From the NCBI GenBank assembly GCA_000771265.1, contig JDUB01000001.1, positions 186,001-250,000 on the forward strand: a stretch of 64,000 nt of DNA. Reading direction: 5' to 3'. This document shows positions 36,119 through 44,741 of this stretch, in pieces. Every line of letters begins with the position of its first letter. The stretch's first letter is position 1. A program made the translations under genes and the position numbers. The notes beneath the pieces are model-generated. The model did not search any database and was not told the DNA's origin. It saw nothing but the letters and a program-made list of their open reading frames with translations. Source of the DNA: Bifidobacterium thermophilum DSM 20210. GTDB taxonomy: Bacteria; Actinomycetota; Actinomycetes; Actinomycetales; Bifidobacteriaceae.

Positions 36119-36795
36119 AACGCCACCGCCTCCCGTTTGTTGGTCACGCCCATCTTGCGCGACGCGCGTGTGATGTAGGTGTTGATGGTCGACGGGCTAA
36201 CGTCGAGCACCTGCGCGATATCGGCGTTGCTATATCCGTGCGAACACATGGTGAGCACCTGCTTTTCCTGCTGGCTCAGCGAGAGGATGTACGGCAGGCC
36301 TTCCTGCCGGATGCGCAGATGCGCCCGCCCCGGTGCCTCGAAGGGCGGTCGGACGGCGAGAGCGCCGGTGTCCGCGACCTCCATGATGATGCTTTTGAGG
36401 GCCGACAGCTCGTTCTTGCCGATAACCGCCTGCATGCCGGCGTCGGCGGCATCATGGTAGAACTGGGTCGGCTCGTATGAAGTGATGCCGAGTATCGGCA
36501 TCGTGCCGTTGGTGTAGCGGATGGCTCGGCTCATATCGACGCCCGACAGGCCGCGCATCGAGATGTCGGTGATGAACAGGTCCGGCAGATCGCGGATGCC
36601 GGATTCGCATTGTCGGTAGTGGTCGAAGGCGTCCGAGCCGTTATATTCGGTCCAGGTGATGGCGACGCGCGGCCACGCGGACATGATCTCGCGCAGCATC
36701 TTCAGCGCCAGGATGTCGTTGTCGACGAGCACGACCTGCACGGTGCCCGTCGTCTGGTCGCTGCCGGTCGCGGATGGTGTCTGCTGTTGGCTCAT
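36094..36795 (-). CDS. Response regulator, NarL/LuxR type
   Basis: A 233-residue two-domain regulator. The receiver (about 18-140) has acidic pocket D25/D27 (VVLVDND) and phosphoacceptor D77 (LFITDISM); the C-terminal LuxR-type helix-turn-helix is LSQQEKQVLTMCSHGYSNADIAQVLDVSPSTINTYITRASRKMGVTNKREAV. The ATG at 36795 is used; an ATG 29 codons upstream would add residues not typical of receivers. It is the first gene of a two-gene unit with the kinase. It is divergent from the adaptor/ABC genes, so the shared 344-bp region likely holds its binding sites. Confidence 0.9.
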   Translation of the reverse strand: MSQQQTPSATGSDQTTGTVQVVLVDNDILALKMLREIMSAWPRVAITWTEYNGSDAFDHYRQCESGIRDLPDLFITDISMRGLSGVDMSRAIRYTNGTMPILGITSYEPTQFYHDAADAGMQAVIGKNELSALKSIIMEVADTGALAVRPPFEAPGRAHLRIRQEGLPYILSLSQQEKQVLTMCSHGYSNADIAQVLDVSPSTINTYITRASRKMGVTNKREAVALWTKTIGL

Positions 36796-37139
36796 GGTGG
36801 TGCCTGGCTCCGTGCTTGTTCGAATACGGTATTCATACACCAGCATAGCTCTGTGTCGGTGCCGCCGGATTGGCGTCAACAATGGGTTTCACGGAAACCG
36901 TTCCGCAGGATATTCCAAAAACAGCGCCAATATGTGAGACGCGCAATCATGATTTGCTTGGGAGATGAGGCGCTGTATCGGCGGAAAGTCAACGAAAAAC
37001 GGGTAATCGTGCCGCAAAGCCATGTTTGGCGCGAGTGCCAGTATCGCAATCGTGTAGGTATTTGCACGACAAGGATTTGCCTGCGGATTCCTCCGCGCCG
37101 ATAATGACAACGTTTCGATTCTGCACGAAGGAGCACAGA
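36796..37139. promoter_or_regulatory. Divergent promoter region between the two-component and ABC exporter genes
   Basis: Contains the palindrome GGTTTC-ACG-GAAACC (36885-36899), a candidate operator, and ACGACAAGGATTTGC (37066-37080), repeated after the exporter operon at 40193-40207. A GAAGGAG RBS ends the region before the adaptor ATG. Binding by the neighbouring response regulator is inferred. Confidence 0.55.
37066..37080 (+). repeat. 15-bp direct repeat flanking the ABC exporter operon (copy 1)
   Basis: ACGACAAGGATTTGC is identical to 40193-40207. This copy is 59 bp before the adaptor gene; the other is 28 bp after the last exporter gene and 144 bp before a lipoprotein gene. It could be a regulator box used twice, or the scar of insertion of the three-gene block. 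Confidence 0.7.
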
Positions 37140-38294
37140 ATGCGGCTGCATCACCAGAAAACCGGTGGAAGCCAGAACGCTGGCCGCAACACTGTGTCCG
37201 TCTCCGTGACTGTCCTGCTCGCGCTCGTCATGCTGGCGGCCGGCGTGTGCGGCGGGTTCCTGCTCACCCGTGAGCCCGAACCCGCCGCGTTCGAGTCGGC
37301 TACGCGCGCGGGCACACTCGCCGTGCGATCGGAACCATATGATGACGAGCGTTCCGTCACCGTCACGGTGGAACGCAGTGAATCCGGTTCCGTAGCCGCT
37401 CCGGTTGGGGGAGTGGTTACGGAGTTGAGACAGTGCGCGGCCGGAAGCAACATCGAATCAGGCTCCGCGTTCATTGCCATTGACGGACAACCCCAACTCG
37501 CCCTGTATCTCAGGACTCCACCGTATCGGACGATGACCAGCGGCATGAAGGGCGGTGATATCGCGGCGCTCAATGCGGAACTCAGACGGCTCGGATATGC
37601 GGCCCCGGATTCAGACATCATGACGTGGGATACAGTGAAAGCTTTCAATGCGCTTGCCACAACCGCCGGGACGCAGGGAACCACGCAAGAGCGCCAGTGG
37701 AGCATCGATACGTCGTTGTTCGCATGGTTGCCCCAACAGCAGGTGACTGTCAAGGAGTGCCAAGCCCGATATGGCGGGCAGGTCGAGCAGGGAGCCGATG
37801 TGCTGACGACTACCAGCCAACCGGTCCGTGCGACGTTCCGACGCAATGATTCCTCGATGGTGCAAGGTGATCGGGTCATGGAAGTCAACGGTGCGACGTT
37901 CACCATCACCGATCAGACAGCAGACAGCACTGACGCCTCCCTGCTCTCACCCATCGGTGCGAGCAACGAATACCGTGCCGCCCAACAGCCGACAGCCTCC
38001 GGGCAGGCTTCCGATACCGGAGGGGCCCAAAGCGACACGGGACAAGACACCGCTCCGAACACCATCAACGTTACATATCGCTGGAAGCTCGCCAAAGCGC
38101 TGAACGTGGTCACGGTGCCGCCGGCGGCGATGTACGATGTCTCCGCGGATTCGGCATGCGTGGTTTCGCGCGGCAAGCCGGTCGCCGTCCATGTGGTCGC
38201 CTCCCAGCTTGGCAAATCGATGGTCAGCGTGCAATCCGGCGCATCCCTGACTTCCGTCGATGTTCCCGCCAGCACAGGCAAGGCGTGCCGATGA
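37140..38294 (+). CDS. Membrane-anchored adaptor (HlyD/MacA-like) of an ABC exporter
   Basis: A 384-residue protein with one N-terminal membrane helix (VSVTVLLALVMLAAGVCGGFLLT). An outer domain follows, containing a lipoyl/biotinyl-like segment (GSVAAPVGGVVTELRQCAAGSNIESGSAFIAIDGQP) and a peptidoglycan-binding-like helical stretch (GGDIAALNAELRRLGYAAPDSDIMTWDTVKAFNAL). This architecture is usual for adaptors of actinobacterial MacB-type exporters. RBS GAAGGAG supports the ATG at 37140. The stop overlaps the ATPase start (ATGA). Confidence 0.82.
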   Translation: MRLHHQKTGGSQNAGRNTVSVSVTVLLALVMLAAGVCGGFLLTREPEPAAFESATRAGTLAVRSEPYDDERSVTVTVERSESGSVAAPVGGVVTELRQCAAGSNIESGSAFIAIDGQPQLALYLRTPPYRTMTSGMKGGDIAALNAELRRLGYAAPDSDIMTWDTVKAFNALATTAGTQGTTQERQWSIDTSLFAWLPQQQVTVKECQARYGGQVEQGADVLTTTSQPVRATFRRNDSSMVQGDRVMEVNGATFTITDQTADSTDASLLSPIGASNEYRAAQQPTASGQASDTGGAQSDTGQDTAPNTINVTYRWKLAKALNVVTVPPAAMYDVSADSACVVSRGKPVAVHVVASQLGKSMVSVQSGASLTSVDVPASTGKACR

Positions 38295-38989
38295 GCGGGC
38301 AAGACCGGCTCGAGTCCATACGACCCGCGGTTGCAGGATTGGCGGGAACCAGTACAGTTCAGGACAATTCCGGTGATGAGCAGTCTGCCCATGTCAAGCT
38401 CGACGATGTCGGGCACAGCTTCGACGGGGACGACTGGCTGTTCAGGCATATCACCATGACGCTGTATCCCCGGCGCGTTTATGCGCTGGTCGGTCCTTCC
38501 GGCTCGGGCAAATCCACGCTATTGTCCATTGTCGCAGGCTGGCAGCAGCCAGCGCAGGGCAAGGTCATACGCGTCTCATGCGGTCGGGTGTGCTGGGTAT
38601 TGCAGAATCCTCATGGAGTAGCGCGTAGGAAGGTCATCGACCATGTGGCACTGCCCTATATTTCTCGCGGGGAACGCAGGAACGAAGCCGAAGAGCACGC
38701 TTTGTCACTGTTACGCGTGTTCGGGCTTGACCATCTTGCCGCCAAACAGTTCCGTGACCTGTCCGGTGGCGAGGCTCAGCGGCTGATGCTTGCGCGCGCG
38801 GTCGCCTCCCACGCGGGACTGCTTCTTGTGGATGAGCCGACAGCACAACTTGATTTGGCGACTGCGGCGAGCGTGAACCGAACCTTGCACGGGTTGTCGA
38901 TATCAGGGGCGATTGTCGTGGTCGCCACACATGATCCGCGCACCCGCGACGCGTGCACGGACATCATCGATTTGAGGGACTACCAGTGA
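38291..38989 (+). CDS. ABC exporter ATP-binding protein (LolD/MacB-like)
   Basis: A 232-residue ATPase. Walker [10 protein letters not shown], signature LSGGEAQRLMLARAVA, Walker B GLLLVDEPTAQLD and switch VATHDPRTRDA are intact; the Q-loop reads VLQNPHGVARRKVIDHVALP. It overlaps the adaptor gene by 4 bp and the permease gene by 4 bp (GTGA), so all three are translationally coupled. It most resembles ATPases of peptide or lipoprotein export and antimicrobial-peptide resistance systems. Confidence 0.9.
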   Translation: MSGQDRLESIRPAVAGLAGTSTVQDNSGDEQSAHVKLDDVGHSFDGDDWLFRHITMTLYPRRVYALVGPSGSGKSTLLSIVAGWQQPAQGKVIRVSCGRVCWVLQNPHGVARRKVIDHVALPYISRGERRNEAEEHALSLLRVFGLDHLAAKQFRDLSGGEAQRLMLARAVASHAGLLLVDEPTAQLDLATAASVNRTLHGLSISGAIVVVATHDPRTRDACTDIIDLRDYQ

Positions 38990-40164
38990 GCCGGGAACAA
39001 GATACCGTTGCGCCTGCCATTGACCGGGATACGGCTGCGACAGGGCGTATGCGTCTGCGTGGTGTCGTGGACGAAGCATGGCGGGATATCGTGTCCGGAA
39101 CCTCGCATGCGTTCATGCTTATGTTGATTCTCGCCGCGTTGGTCGGCGGGTTGTCTGCTGCCGACCTGTTCAGCATTCGGTCAATAGCGCAGCAGGTTGA
39201 CCGGTATATCGCATCGGGCGCGTCGACGTACGTCATCGAGTTCAAAGGCAGGATTAGCGGTGAAGCATGCGAACGGTTGTCCAGTGTGGACGGGGTGCTC
39301 GCATCCGGCGCGTTACGGTCGAAGAACGACAAGGTCACATCCGCCGTCCTGCCATCTGCGAGTATTCCTTCGCTTGATGCCACGACCGGGGCGCTTGGTG
39401 TCTTTGCTTCTTCGACCCGTTCCGGCACTGTTACGTTGTCTACCAGGGATTACGATGGCATCTGGCTCTCCTCCCAGGCAGCGCAGTCTGTGAACGCTTC
39501 CGCCGGAAGCAAACTCGCATTGCATGCCGGTGGCAGTGTACGGATCGCCGGCGTATTCCAGTATCCGGACGACGGTAGGTCATCCAATTACCAATATGTG
39601 GCGCTCAGCCAGGTTCCGGTTGATGCAAACGATTTCGACCAGTGCGTGGTGAAGACCTGGCCGGTTCCGGATGCCCTGCAGGCATTGTTGCAATCCACGG
39701 TATCCTCATGGCCTTCGGATGCTTCGCAGCAACCAACGATCAGCCAATTGAATGCGACGCAAGGCTCGAAGTTGGATGCCGTCAAGGCGTTCCGGGAGAG
39801 ACAGAGTGCACTGGCTCCACTCGTGATGCTGGTCATTGCGTTCTTCATCGGATTCGCCGTTGTCCGTGTCAGGCGGCTCGAACTTGCATCCGCCATGCAT
39901 TGCGGCGAACCCAAGACCGCGCTCTGGCTGCAGATGCTGCTCGAGGCGTTGGTCTGGTGCTGTTCGGCGATACTGGTGACGCTGCCATTGACGATCTGGG
40001 CGATTACCCATATGGATACGGGGATCATCATTGCCTCACCGACGCTTGTTGGTATTCTTTCCAGAGTTCCAGCGGCGGCCCTTGCGGGTGTGTTGGCCGG
40101 TGTCACGCTTGCGATGCTGGTCACTCGCGAACGTGACCTGTTCAGATATTTTAAGAATCGATGA
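38986..40164 (+). CDS. ABC exporter permease (FtsX/MacB-like)
   Basis: A 392-residue membrane protein. One N-terminal helix (HAFMLMLILAALVGGLSAADLF) is followed by a large extracellular domain of about 220 residues, then three C-terminal helices (LVMLVIAFFIGFAVVRVRR; LEALVWCCSAILVTLPLTIWAIT; VPAAALAGVLAGVTLAMLVT). This is the MacB/FtsX layout. The GTG start at 38986 overlaps the upstream stop and has GAGGGAC before it. The extracellular part has no recognised catalytic motif. Substrate unknown; together with the two-component genes, an antimicrobial-peptide efflux or signal-export system is likely. Confidence 0.85.
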   Translation: MSREQDTVAPAIDRDTAATGRMRLRGVVDEAWRDIVSGTSHAFMLMLILAALVGGLSAADLFSIRSIAQQVDRYIASGASTYVIEFKGRISGEACERLSSVDGVLASGALRSKNDKVTSAVLPSASIPSLDATTGALGVFASSTRSGTVTLSTRDYDGIWLSSQAAQSVNASAGSKLALHAGGSVRIAGVFQYPDDGRSSNYQYVALSQVPVDANDFDQCVVKTWPVPDALQALLQSTVSSWPSDASQQPTISQLNATQGSKLDAVKAFRERQSALAPLVMLVIAFFIGFAVVRVRRLELASAMHCGEPKTALWLQMLLEALVWCCSAILVTLPLTIWAITHMDTGIIIASPTLVGILSRVPAAALAGVLAGVTLAMLVTRERDLFRYFKNR

Positions 40165-40192
40165 CCGGAAGCTGGGATTTGTAGTGTTGTTA

Positions 40193-40207
40193 ACGACAAG
40201 GATTTGC
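40193..40207 (+). repeat. 15-bp direct repeat flanking the ABC exporter operon (copy 2)
   Basis: Identical to 37066-37080 (ACGACAAGGATTTGC). It lies immediately downstream of the exporter operon and upstream of the first lipoprotein gene. Confidence 0.7.
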
Positions 40208-40254
40208 ATCGTGCGATGAAGTGCGAAACAATGCAATTGTGACGTCAACGAGGC

Positions 40255-40302
40255 GTCGCCTACGAGGCACAAGATAGAGTCGCCTACGAGGCACAAGATA
40301 GA
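40255..40302 (+). repeat. Perfect 24-bp tandem duplication
   Basis: Two adjacent identical 24-bp units (40255-40278 and 40279-40302). Each unit contains a small GCCT-ACG-AGGC inverted repeat and ends in CACAAGATAGA. It lies 50 bp before the lipoprotein start, in its promoter or leader region. Confidence 0.85.
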
Positions 40303-40351
40303 AAAGGGTTTTCAACGATGAGAATGATGACAATGATGCAAGGGCATTGGT

Positions 40352-40876
40352 ATGCGTATGAGTGATTGGTCCGGGATGTTGACTCATACCGTTGCTCGTA
40401 TTCGAAATGTGTTTTTGATTTTCGGCGTCATCGTGGCATGCCTCTTGTGCGTCGCCTGCGGCTCGGGACATCAGAACGCGACCCCAGCCCCATCGCAAAG
40501 CACTGCGAAGGCCGAGAATGGACATGTGTTCAAAGGTCCATACGCTCGAAAATTCGCAGACACGTACAACAGCCTTCAGACCGGTTTTGCCCGGGGACTC
40601 ATAGAGGATGGCAAGATCAGCGAGAAGGACATCAATGCTTTGGAATTCAAAGTCGAGGGTTGCGTAGATGCCCAAGCTCAAAGCGAAGATGATTTCATCA
40701 CCTTCATTTGGGAGGAAGGCACGACGACACCGACTCCATACCATGGTGCGAATGCGAAGAGGATGAACAAGATTGCGAAGCAATGCATGGAACGTTACGA
40801 CGGGTATAAGATCAACGATCTGTCCCACTACGTATACGTCCATGAACATCCCGATGATAACGATCAATCCAAATGA
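40352..40876 (+). CDS. Small lipoprotein, paralog of the following gene
   Basis: A 174-residue predicted lipoprotein: signal helix (VFLIFGVIVACLLCVACGSG) with lipobox CVAC, a short Thr/Ser/Ala spacer, then a charged domain (NGHVFKGPYARKFADTYNSLQTGFARGLIEDGKISEKDINALEFKVEGCVDAQ). The segment shares the F.G.YA..F...Y pattern and the conserved E...C of the next gene, so the two are related. AAGGG precedes the ATG. Function unknown; a surface partner of the exporter system is conceivable from position only. Confidence 0.75.
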   Translation: MRMSDWSGMLTHTVARIRNVFLIFGVIVACLLCVACGSGHQNATPAPSQSTAKAENGHVFKGPYARKFADTYNSLQTGFARGLIEDGKISEKDINALEFKVEGCVDAQAQSEDDFITFIWEEGTTTPTPYHGANAKRMNKIAKQCMERYDGYKINDLSHYVYVHEHPDDNDQSK

Positions 40877-40887
40877 TAAATAACCGC

Positions 40888-40932
40888 GAAGGCGGGCTTG
40901 CGCTACGGGACTCGCGGCACAAGCCCACCTTC
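40888..40932. terminator. Hairpin between the two lipoprotein genes
   Basis: GAAGGCGGGCTTG (40888-40900) pairs with CAAGCCCACCTTC (40920-40932) with one mismatch; the loop is 19 nt. It lies 11 bp past the first lipoprotein stop, with no T-run. Confidence 0.6.
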
Positions 40933-40976
40933 CGACTCTGCGAAACGAAAGAATCACCACTCCGAGAAGTGAAATC

Positions 40977-41660
40977 ATGAAAAAGACCAACAATAGGGGG
41001 AACCGTCACACCGCTGTGACAGTCATGGTATGCGCCATGGCGTGCTGTGCAACATTGCTTTCGGGCTGTGCGGGCGGAGGACATACCGCTCCGTCCACTG
41101 GCACCGCGACAAGTGCATCGAGTAGCGCCACTGCGAAGGACGGCACCGTCTTCACCGGATACTACGCGCAACAAATCAAACGCACCTACGATGATGCACA
41201 CCAGTCCCTGACCAAGAAGATACTGAAGGACAGCAAAATCACCGACGAAGAGTTCAACGAACTCAGCGAGCATTTCAGCGATTGCGCGAAACAGCAAGGC
41301 GTCGATGTCACTTTTGACTCGCAAGGCGGCATGCAAACCACGTATCCCGCCGGAATGAGCCAAAGCGATGGCGATTCCGCTGTCGCCCAATGCGACGAGG
41401 ACAATGATTTCACCAGCATGAGCATTCTGCACGACAGCATGAAAAGCAATCCCAAGAACGAGGATCCAGCGGTACCGTTGCTCCAATGCCTGAAGAAAAA
41501 CGGGCTCGCCGAACAATCCATGACGGTGGATGATTACAAGGCGATCGTCAGCGACGAGAACAAGGACAAGGACGTATTCGGCAAGTATTTCGACGAATCC
41601 GCCCCAGGGTATGATGCCGCGAAGGCGAAACTGTACGAAGCGTGCCAAACGAATTCGTGA
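40977..41660 (+). CDS. Small lipoprotein, paralog of the preceding gene
   Basis: A 227-residue predicted lipoprotein with lipobox LLSGC and a spacer rich in Ser, Thr and Ala. The mature domain (GTVFTGYYAQQIKRTYDDAHQSLTKKILKDSKITDEEFNELSEHFSDCAKQQGV) is similar in order and pattern to the previous gene, with an extra C-terminal part (PAVPLLQCLKKNGLAEQSMTVDDYKAIVSDENKD). Cys residues recur in similar contexts (SDCAKQ, VAQCDED, LLQCLKK, YEACQTN), suggesting disulfides or heme/metal-free cysteine pairs. I recognise no family. Confidence 0.75.
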   Translation: MKKTNNRGNRHTAVTVMVCAMACCATLLSGCAGGGHTAPSTGTATSASSSATAKDGTVFTGYYAQQIKRTYDDAHQSLTKKILKDSKITDEEFNELSEHFSDCAKQQGVDVTFDSQGGMQTTYPAGMSQSDGDSAVAQCDEDNDFTSMSILHDSMKSNPKNEDPAVPLLQCLKKNGLAEQSMTVDDYKAIVSDENKDKDVFGKYFDESAPGYDAAKAKLYEACQTNS

Positions 41661-41670
41661 TGTGCATTCC

Positions 41671-41719
41671 AAGCGCCGATTGGCCGGTTATGTGAAAGTG
41701 ACTTTCGCCATCGGCGCTT
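41671..41719. terminator. Compound hairpin between the lipoprotein gene and glmS
   Basis: AAGCGCCGAT (41671-41680) pairs with ATCGGCGCTT (41710-41719), with an inner GAAAG/CTTTC pair in the loop. It starts 10 bp past the lipoprotein stop. A TTGACA (41718-41723) overlaps its end and could be the glmS -35 box, although no good -10 lies at the usual distance. Confidence 0.55.
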
Positions 41720-41748
41720 GACATAATCGTCCGATACACTGGTGTGCT

Positions 41749-43638
41749 ATGTGCGGAATCGTAGGATATGCAGGCGGCATGACCGCATGCGGCAAACCAT
41801 TGGAAGTATGCATGCAAGGCCTGGGCAGGCTGGAATACCGTGGATATGATTCCGCCGGCGTCGCCCTCGCCGCGCCGGGCATGGATCTGGTGGCGGTGCG
41901 CAAGAAGGCCGGGCGCCTGGACAATCTCAAGGCTGATCTCGCCCGCTCGCCGCTGCCGGACGCGACCGTCGGCATCGGCCACACCCGGTGGGCGACCAAC
42001 GGCGAGCCGAGCGACACGAACGCCCACCCGCATGTCAGTGCGGATGGCAAGATTGCCATCATCCACAACGGCATCATCGAGAACGCGTCACAGCTGAAAA
42101 TGGATTTGCAATCCGAAGGCTACGTGTTCTCCTCCGGCACTGATACCGAAGTCGCGGCGAAACTGCTCGGCAAGGTTGCCAACACCATCATCGAGGAAAC
42201 CGGCAAACCCGACCTGTTTGAAGCGTTGCGGCGCGTGGCCCGCATGCTGACCGGCGCGTTCACCATCCTCGCCGTGGACTGCCGCCAGCCTGATATCGTC
42301 GTCGGCACACGGCATGATTCCCCGCTCGTGGTGGGTCTGGGCGAGGGGGAGAACTTCCTCGGTTCGGATGTCGCCGCGTTCGTCGCCTACACCAAGCAGG
42401 CCATGGAAATTGGGCAGGACCAGGCCGTGTGCATCAGCGGTGACCATGTAATCGTCACCGATTTCAACGGCAACCCGGTGAAGGATTCCAAGCGTTTCAC
42501 CGTCGATTGGGACGCTTCCGCGGCGGAAAAGGGTGGCTGGCCCTCGTTCATGGACAAGGAGATTCACGAGGACCCGGAGGCCGTGGCCAATACGCTGCTC
42601 GGCCGCTTTGACGACCAGGGCGATATCGTGCTCGACGAAGTGCATATCGGGCTGGACGTGTTCCGCCAGGTCGACAAGATCATCGTCGTGGCGTGCGGCA
42701 CGGCAAGCTATGCGGGCATGGTCGCCAAATACGCGATCGAGCATTGGGTGCGCATCCCGGTCGAGGTGGAGCTTGCGCACGAATTCCGCTACCGCGACCC
42801 GATTCTGACCCCGCGTACGCTGGTCGTCGCGATTTCGCAGTCCGGCGAGACAATGGACACGCTGATGGCCTTGCGCCACGCCCGCGAACAGGGGTCGCGC
42901 GTACTGGCGATCTGCAACACGCAGGGTGCCAGCATCCCGCGCGAATCCGACGCTGTGCTGTACACGCACGCGGGCCCGGAAATCGCGGTCGCCTCCACCA
43001 AGGCCTTCGTCGCGCAGATTGTCGCCGCCTACCTGCTTGGCCTGTATCTGGCGCAAGTGAAGGGCACGATGTACCGCGACGAGATCAGGCACATCCTCGA
43101 GCAACTCAAGGATATGCCGCAGAAGATCCAGTGGGTGCTGGACAATCAGGCGGGCAACGTCGAGCAGGCCGCCAAGCGGATGGTCAACGCGCATTCCTTC
43201 CTGTTCCTTGGCCGTCATGTGGGCTACCCGGTTGCGCTGGAAGGCGCGCTGAAACTCAAGGAAATCGCCTACACCTTCACCGAGGGCTTCGCCGCGGGCG
43301 AGCTCAAGCATGGGCCGATCGCGCTGGTGGACGCGGGCGAACCGGTGGTCGTGATTGTGCCGTCGGCACGCGGGCGCAACATTCTGCACAACAAGGTGAT
43401 TTCCGGCATCGAGGAAGTCAAGGCGCGTGGCGCGTTCACCATCGCGGTCGCCGAATTGGGTGACCCGGATGTCGAACAGTATGCGGATGTTGTCTTCTGG
43501 CGACCGGTCTGCCCCACGCTGCTCAGCCCGCTGGTGGACGTGGTGCCGTTGCAGTTGTTCGCCATGGATATGGCCATGCTCAAGGGGTATGACGTGGATA
43601 AGCCGCGCAATCTCGCGAAATCCGTGACTGTCGAGTGA
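41749..43638 (+). CDS. glmS: Glutamine--fructose-6-phosphate aminotransferase
   Basis: A 629-residue enzyme making glucosamine-6-phosphate for cell-wall precursors. Cys2 of MCGIVGYAG is the glutaminase nucleophile; HTRWATNGEPSDTNAHPH is the glutamine-binding region. Two SIS sugar-phosphate isomerase domains follow (CGTASYAGMVAKYAIE, SQSGETMDTLMALRHA, and the second with LGRHVGYPVALEGALKLKEIAYTFTEGFAAGELKHGPIALV). The C-terminal KPRNLAKSVTVE is invariant. There is no clear RBS, so translation may be leaderless. No glmS-ribozyme-like sequence was recognised in the short upstream region. Confidence 0.97.
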   Translation: MCGIVGYAGGMTACGKPLEVCMQGLGRLEYRGYDSAGVALAAPGMDLVAVRKKAGRLDNLKADLARSPLPDATVGIGHTRWATNGEPSDTNAHPHVSADGKIAIIHNGIIENASQLKMDLQSEGYVFSSGTDTEVAAKLLGKVANTIIEETGKPDLFEALRRVARMLTGAFTILAVDCRQPDIVVGTRHDSPLVVGLGEGENFLGSDVAAFVAYTKQAMEIGQDQAVCISGDHVIVTDFNGNPVKDSKRFTVDWDASAAEKGGWPSFMDKEIHEDPEAVANTLLGRFDDQGDIVLDEVHIGLDVFRQVDKIIVVACGTASYAGMVAKYAIEHWVRIPVEVELAHEFRYRDPILTPRTLVVAISQSGETMDTLMALRHAREQGSRVLAICNTQGASIPRESDAVLYTHAGPEIAVASTKAFVAQIVAAYLLGLYLAQVKGTMYRDEIRHILEQLKDMPQKIQWVLDNQAGNVEQAAKRMVNAHSFLFLGRHVGYPVALEGALKLKEIAYTFTEGFAAGELKHGPIALVDAGEPVVVIVPSARGRNILHNKVISGIEEVKARGAFTIAVAELGDPDVEQYADVVFWRPVCPTLLSPLVDVVPLQLFAMDMAMLKGYDVDKPRNLAKSVTVE

Positions 43639-44516
43639 TGCCTCGCATGTCCGCGGCCACTTGCAGCGTCGGGGCGCCCGGTATGGCTTCGTTGCCTCAT
43701 GAGCGCCCCGACGCGCAATCCGGCTCCGATGATGCCGGGACGCGCGTGCCGCAAGCCAGGCGGCACCGCTGGGTGACCAACGAGCCTGAAATCCCGTTCC
43801 GTTGCATCGTGCTGTATGAGGATGAGCGGATCATTGTCATCGACAAGCCGCATTTCGTGCCGACCACGCCGCGCGGCATGTGGTACCGGCAGTCCGCGCT
43901 TATCAGGCTGCGTGAGCACTACGCGGAGCCGCAGATCACGCCGGCGCACCGGCTGGACCGGCTGACTGCCGGAATCGTGGTCTTTGTACGCGACCCGGCC
44001 TGCCGTGGCGCCTACCAGATGCTGTTTCAGAACCATTTGGCGCATAAGACTTACGAATGCCTGGCCCCGGCGGCGCCGATCACACGCCCGCATACCGGCA
44101 CGCTCACACGCCTCAACGCCCCGGCGGTGTTCCCGCTCCTGCGCTGCTCGCATATCGTCAAGGACCGCGGCCGTCTGCAAGCCTACGAGGTACCGGGGGA
44201 GCCGAACGCGCGGACGATCATAGACCTGCCCGACGCATGCGGCATGACCGCCGACACTCCAGACGCCACGGCGCTGCCCGCCGGCACCCGCCGGTACGTT
44301 TTACACCCCGTGACCGGCAAAACCCACCAGCTGCGCGTCCACATGAGCTCAATCGGCCTGCCGATCATGGGCGACCCGTTCTACCCGACGCTCAAGCCTT
44401 ATGGGCCGGATGATTTCAGCACGGCGTTGCAATTGGTCGCGCGCCGGCTCGAGTTCACCGATCCGGTCAGCGGACGGGATATGGCGTTCGTGTCGTCGGT
44501 TCCGTTGCGATGGTGA
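43638..44516 (+). CDS. RluA-family pseudouridine synthase
   Basis: A 292-residue RNA pseudouridine synthase. The catalytic motif HRLDRLTAGIVVFVRDP contains the nucleophilic Asp; IIVIDKPHFVPTTPRGMWYRQSALIRLREHY and HPVTGKTHQLRVHMSSIGLPIMGDPFYPTL are further family segments. There is no S4 domain; instead a 50-residue polar N-terminus. The ATG overlaps the glmS stop (TGATG), so it is translationally coupled; a GTG three bases earlier is possible. The target RNA cannot be inferred. Confidence 0.88.
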   Translation: MPRMSAATCSVGAPGMASLPHERPDAQSGSDDAGTRVPQARRHRWVTNEPEIPFRCIVLYEDERIIVIDKPHFVPTTPRGMWYRQSALIRLREHYAEPQITPAHRLDRLTAGIVVFVRDPACRGAYQMLFQNHLAHKTYECLAPAAPITRPHTGTLTRLNAPAVFPLLRCSHIVKDRGRLQAYEVPGEPNARTIIDLPDACGMTADTPDATALPAGTRRYVLHPVTGKTHQLRVHMSSIGLPIMGDPFYPTLKPYGPDDFSTALQLVARRLEFTDPVSGRDMAFVSSVPLRW

Positions 44517-44679
44517 TGAATACGGCCGAATGGTCTTGGAATGTTGTAGCAATCACACCGGTGGATGGTGCACGGCCGCGAATCGGCTAATCGCAACTGA
44601 AACAGTTAAGTTCAATCACCACAAGGAAAGCCGGTTTTTCGGGCGTTTGACCGCCTCGGCATAGGTGAGACGCAGTGGG

Positions 44680-44707
44680 TATCCGACGTACGGATATCGC
44701 CTATACT
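44680..44707 (+). promoter_or_regulatory. Candidate operator and -10 box for the second LacI gene
   Basis: The palindrome TATCCG-ACGTA-CGGATA (44680-44696) lies just upstream of TATACT (44702-44707), a near-consensus -10 box 35 bp before the LacI ATG. Autoregulation is the simplest reading. The palindrome differs from the AAACGTTT operators at 5978. Confidence 0.5.
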
Positions 44708-44741
44708 TGGCACCATATCAACAGCTATCAAGGGGCGAACA

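Noticed and set aside
41600-41748. glmS ribozyme upstream of glmS
   Set aside because: The gap between the lipoprotein gene and glmS is under 90 bp and holds one hairpin, too short and without the ribozyme core pattern.
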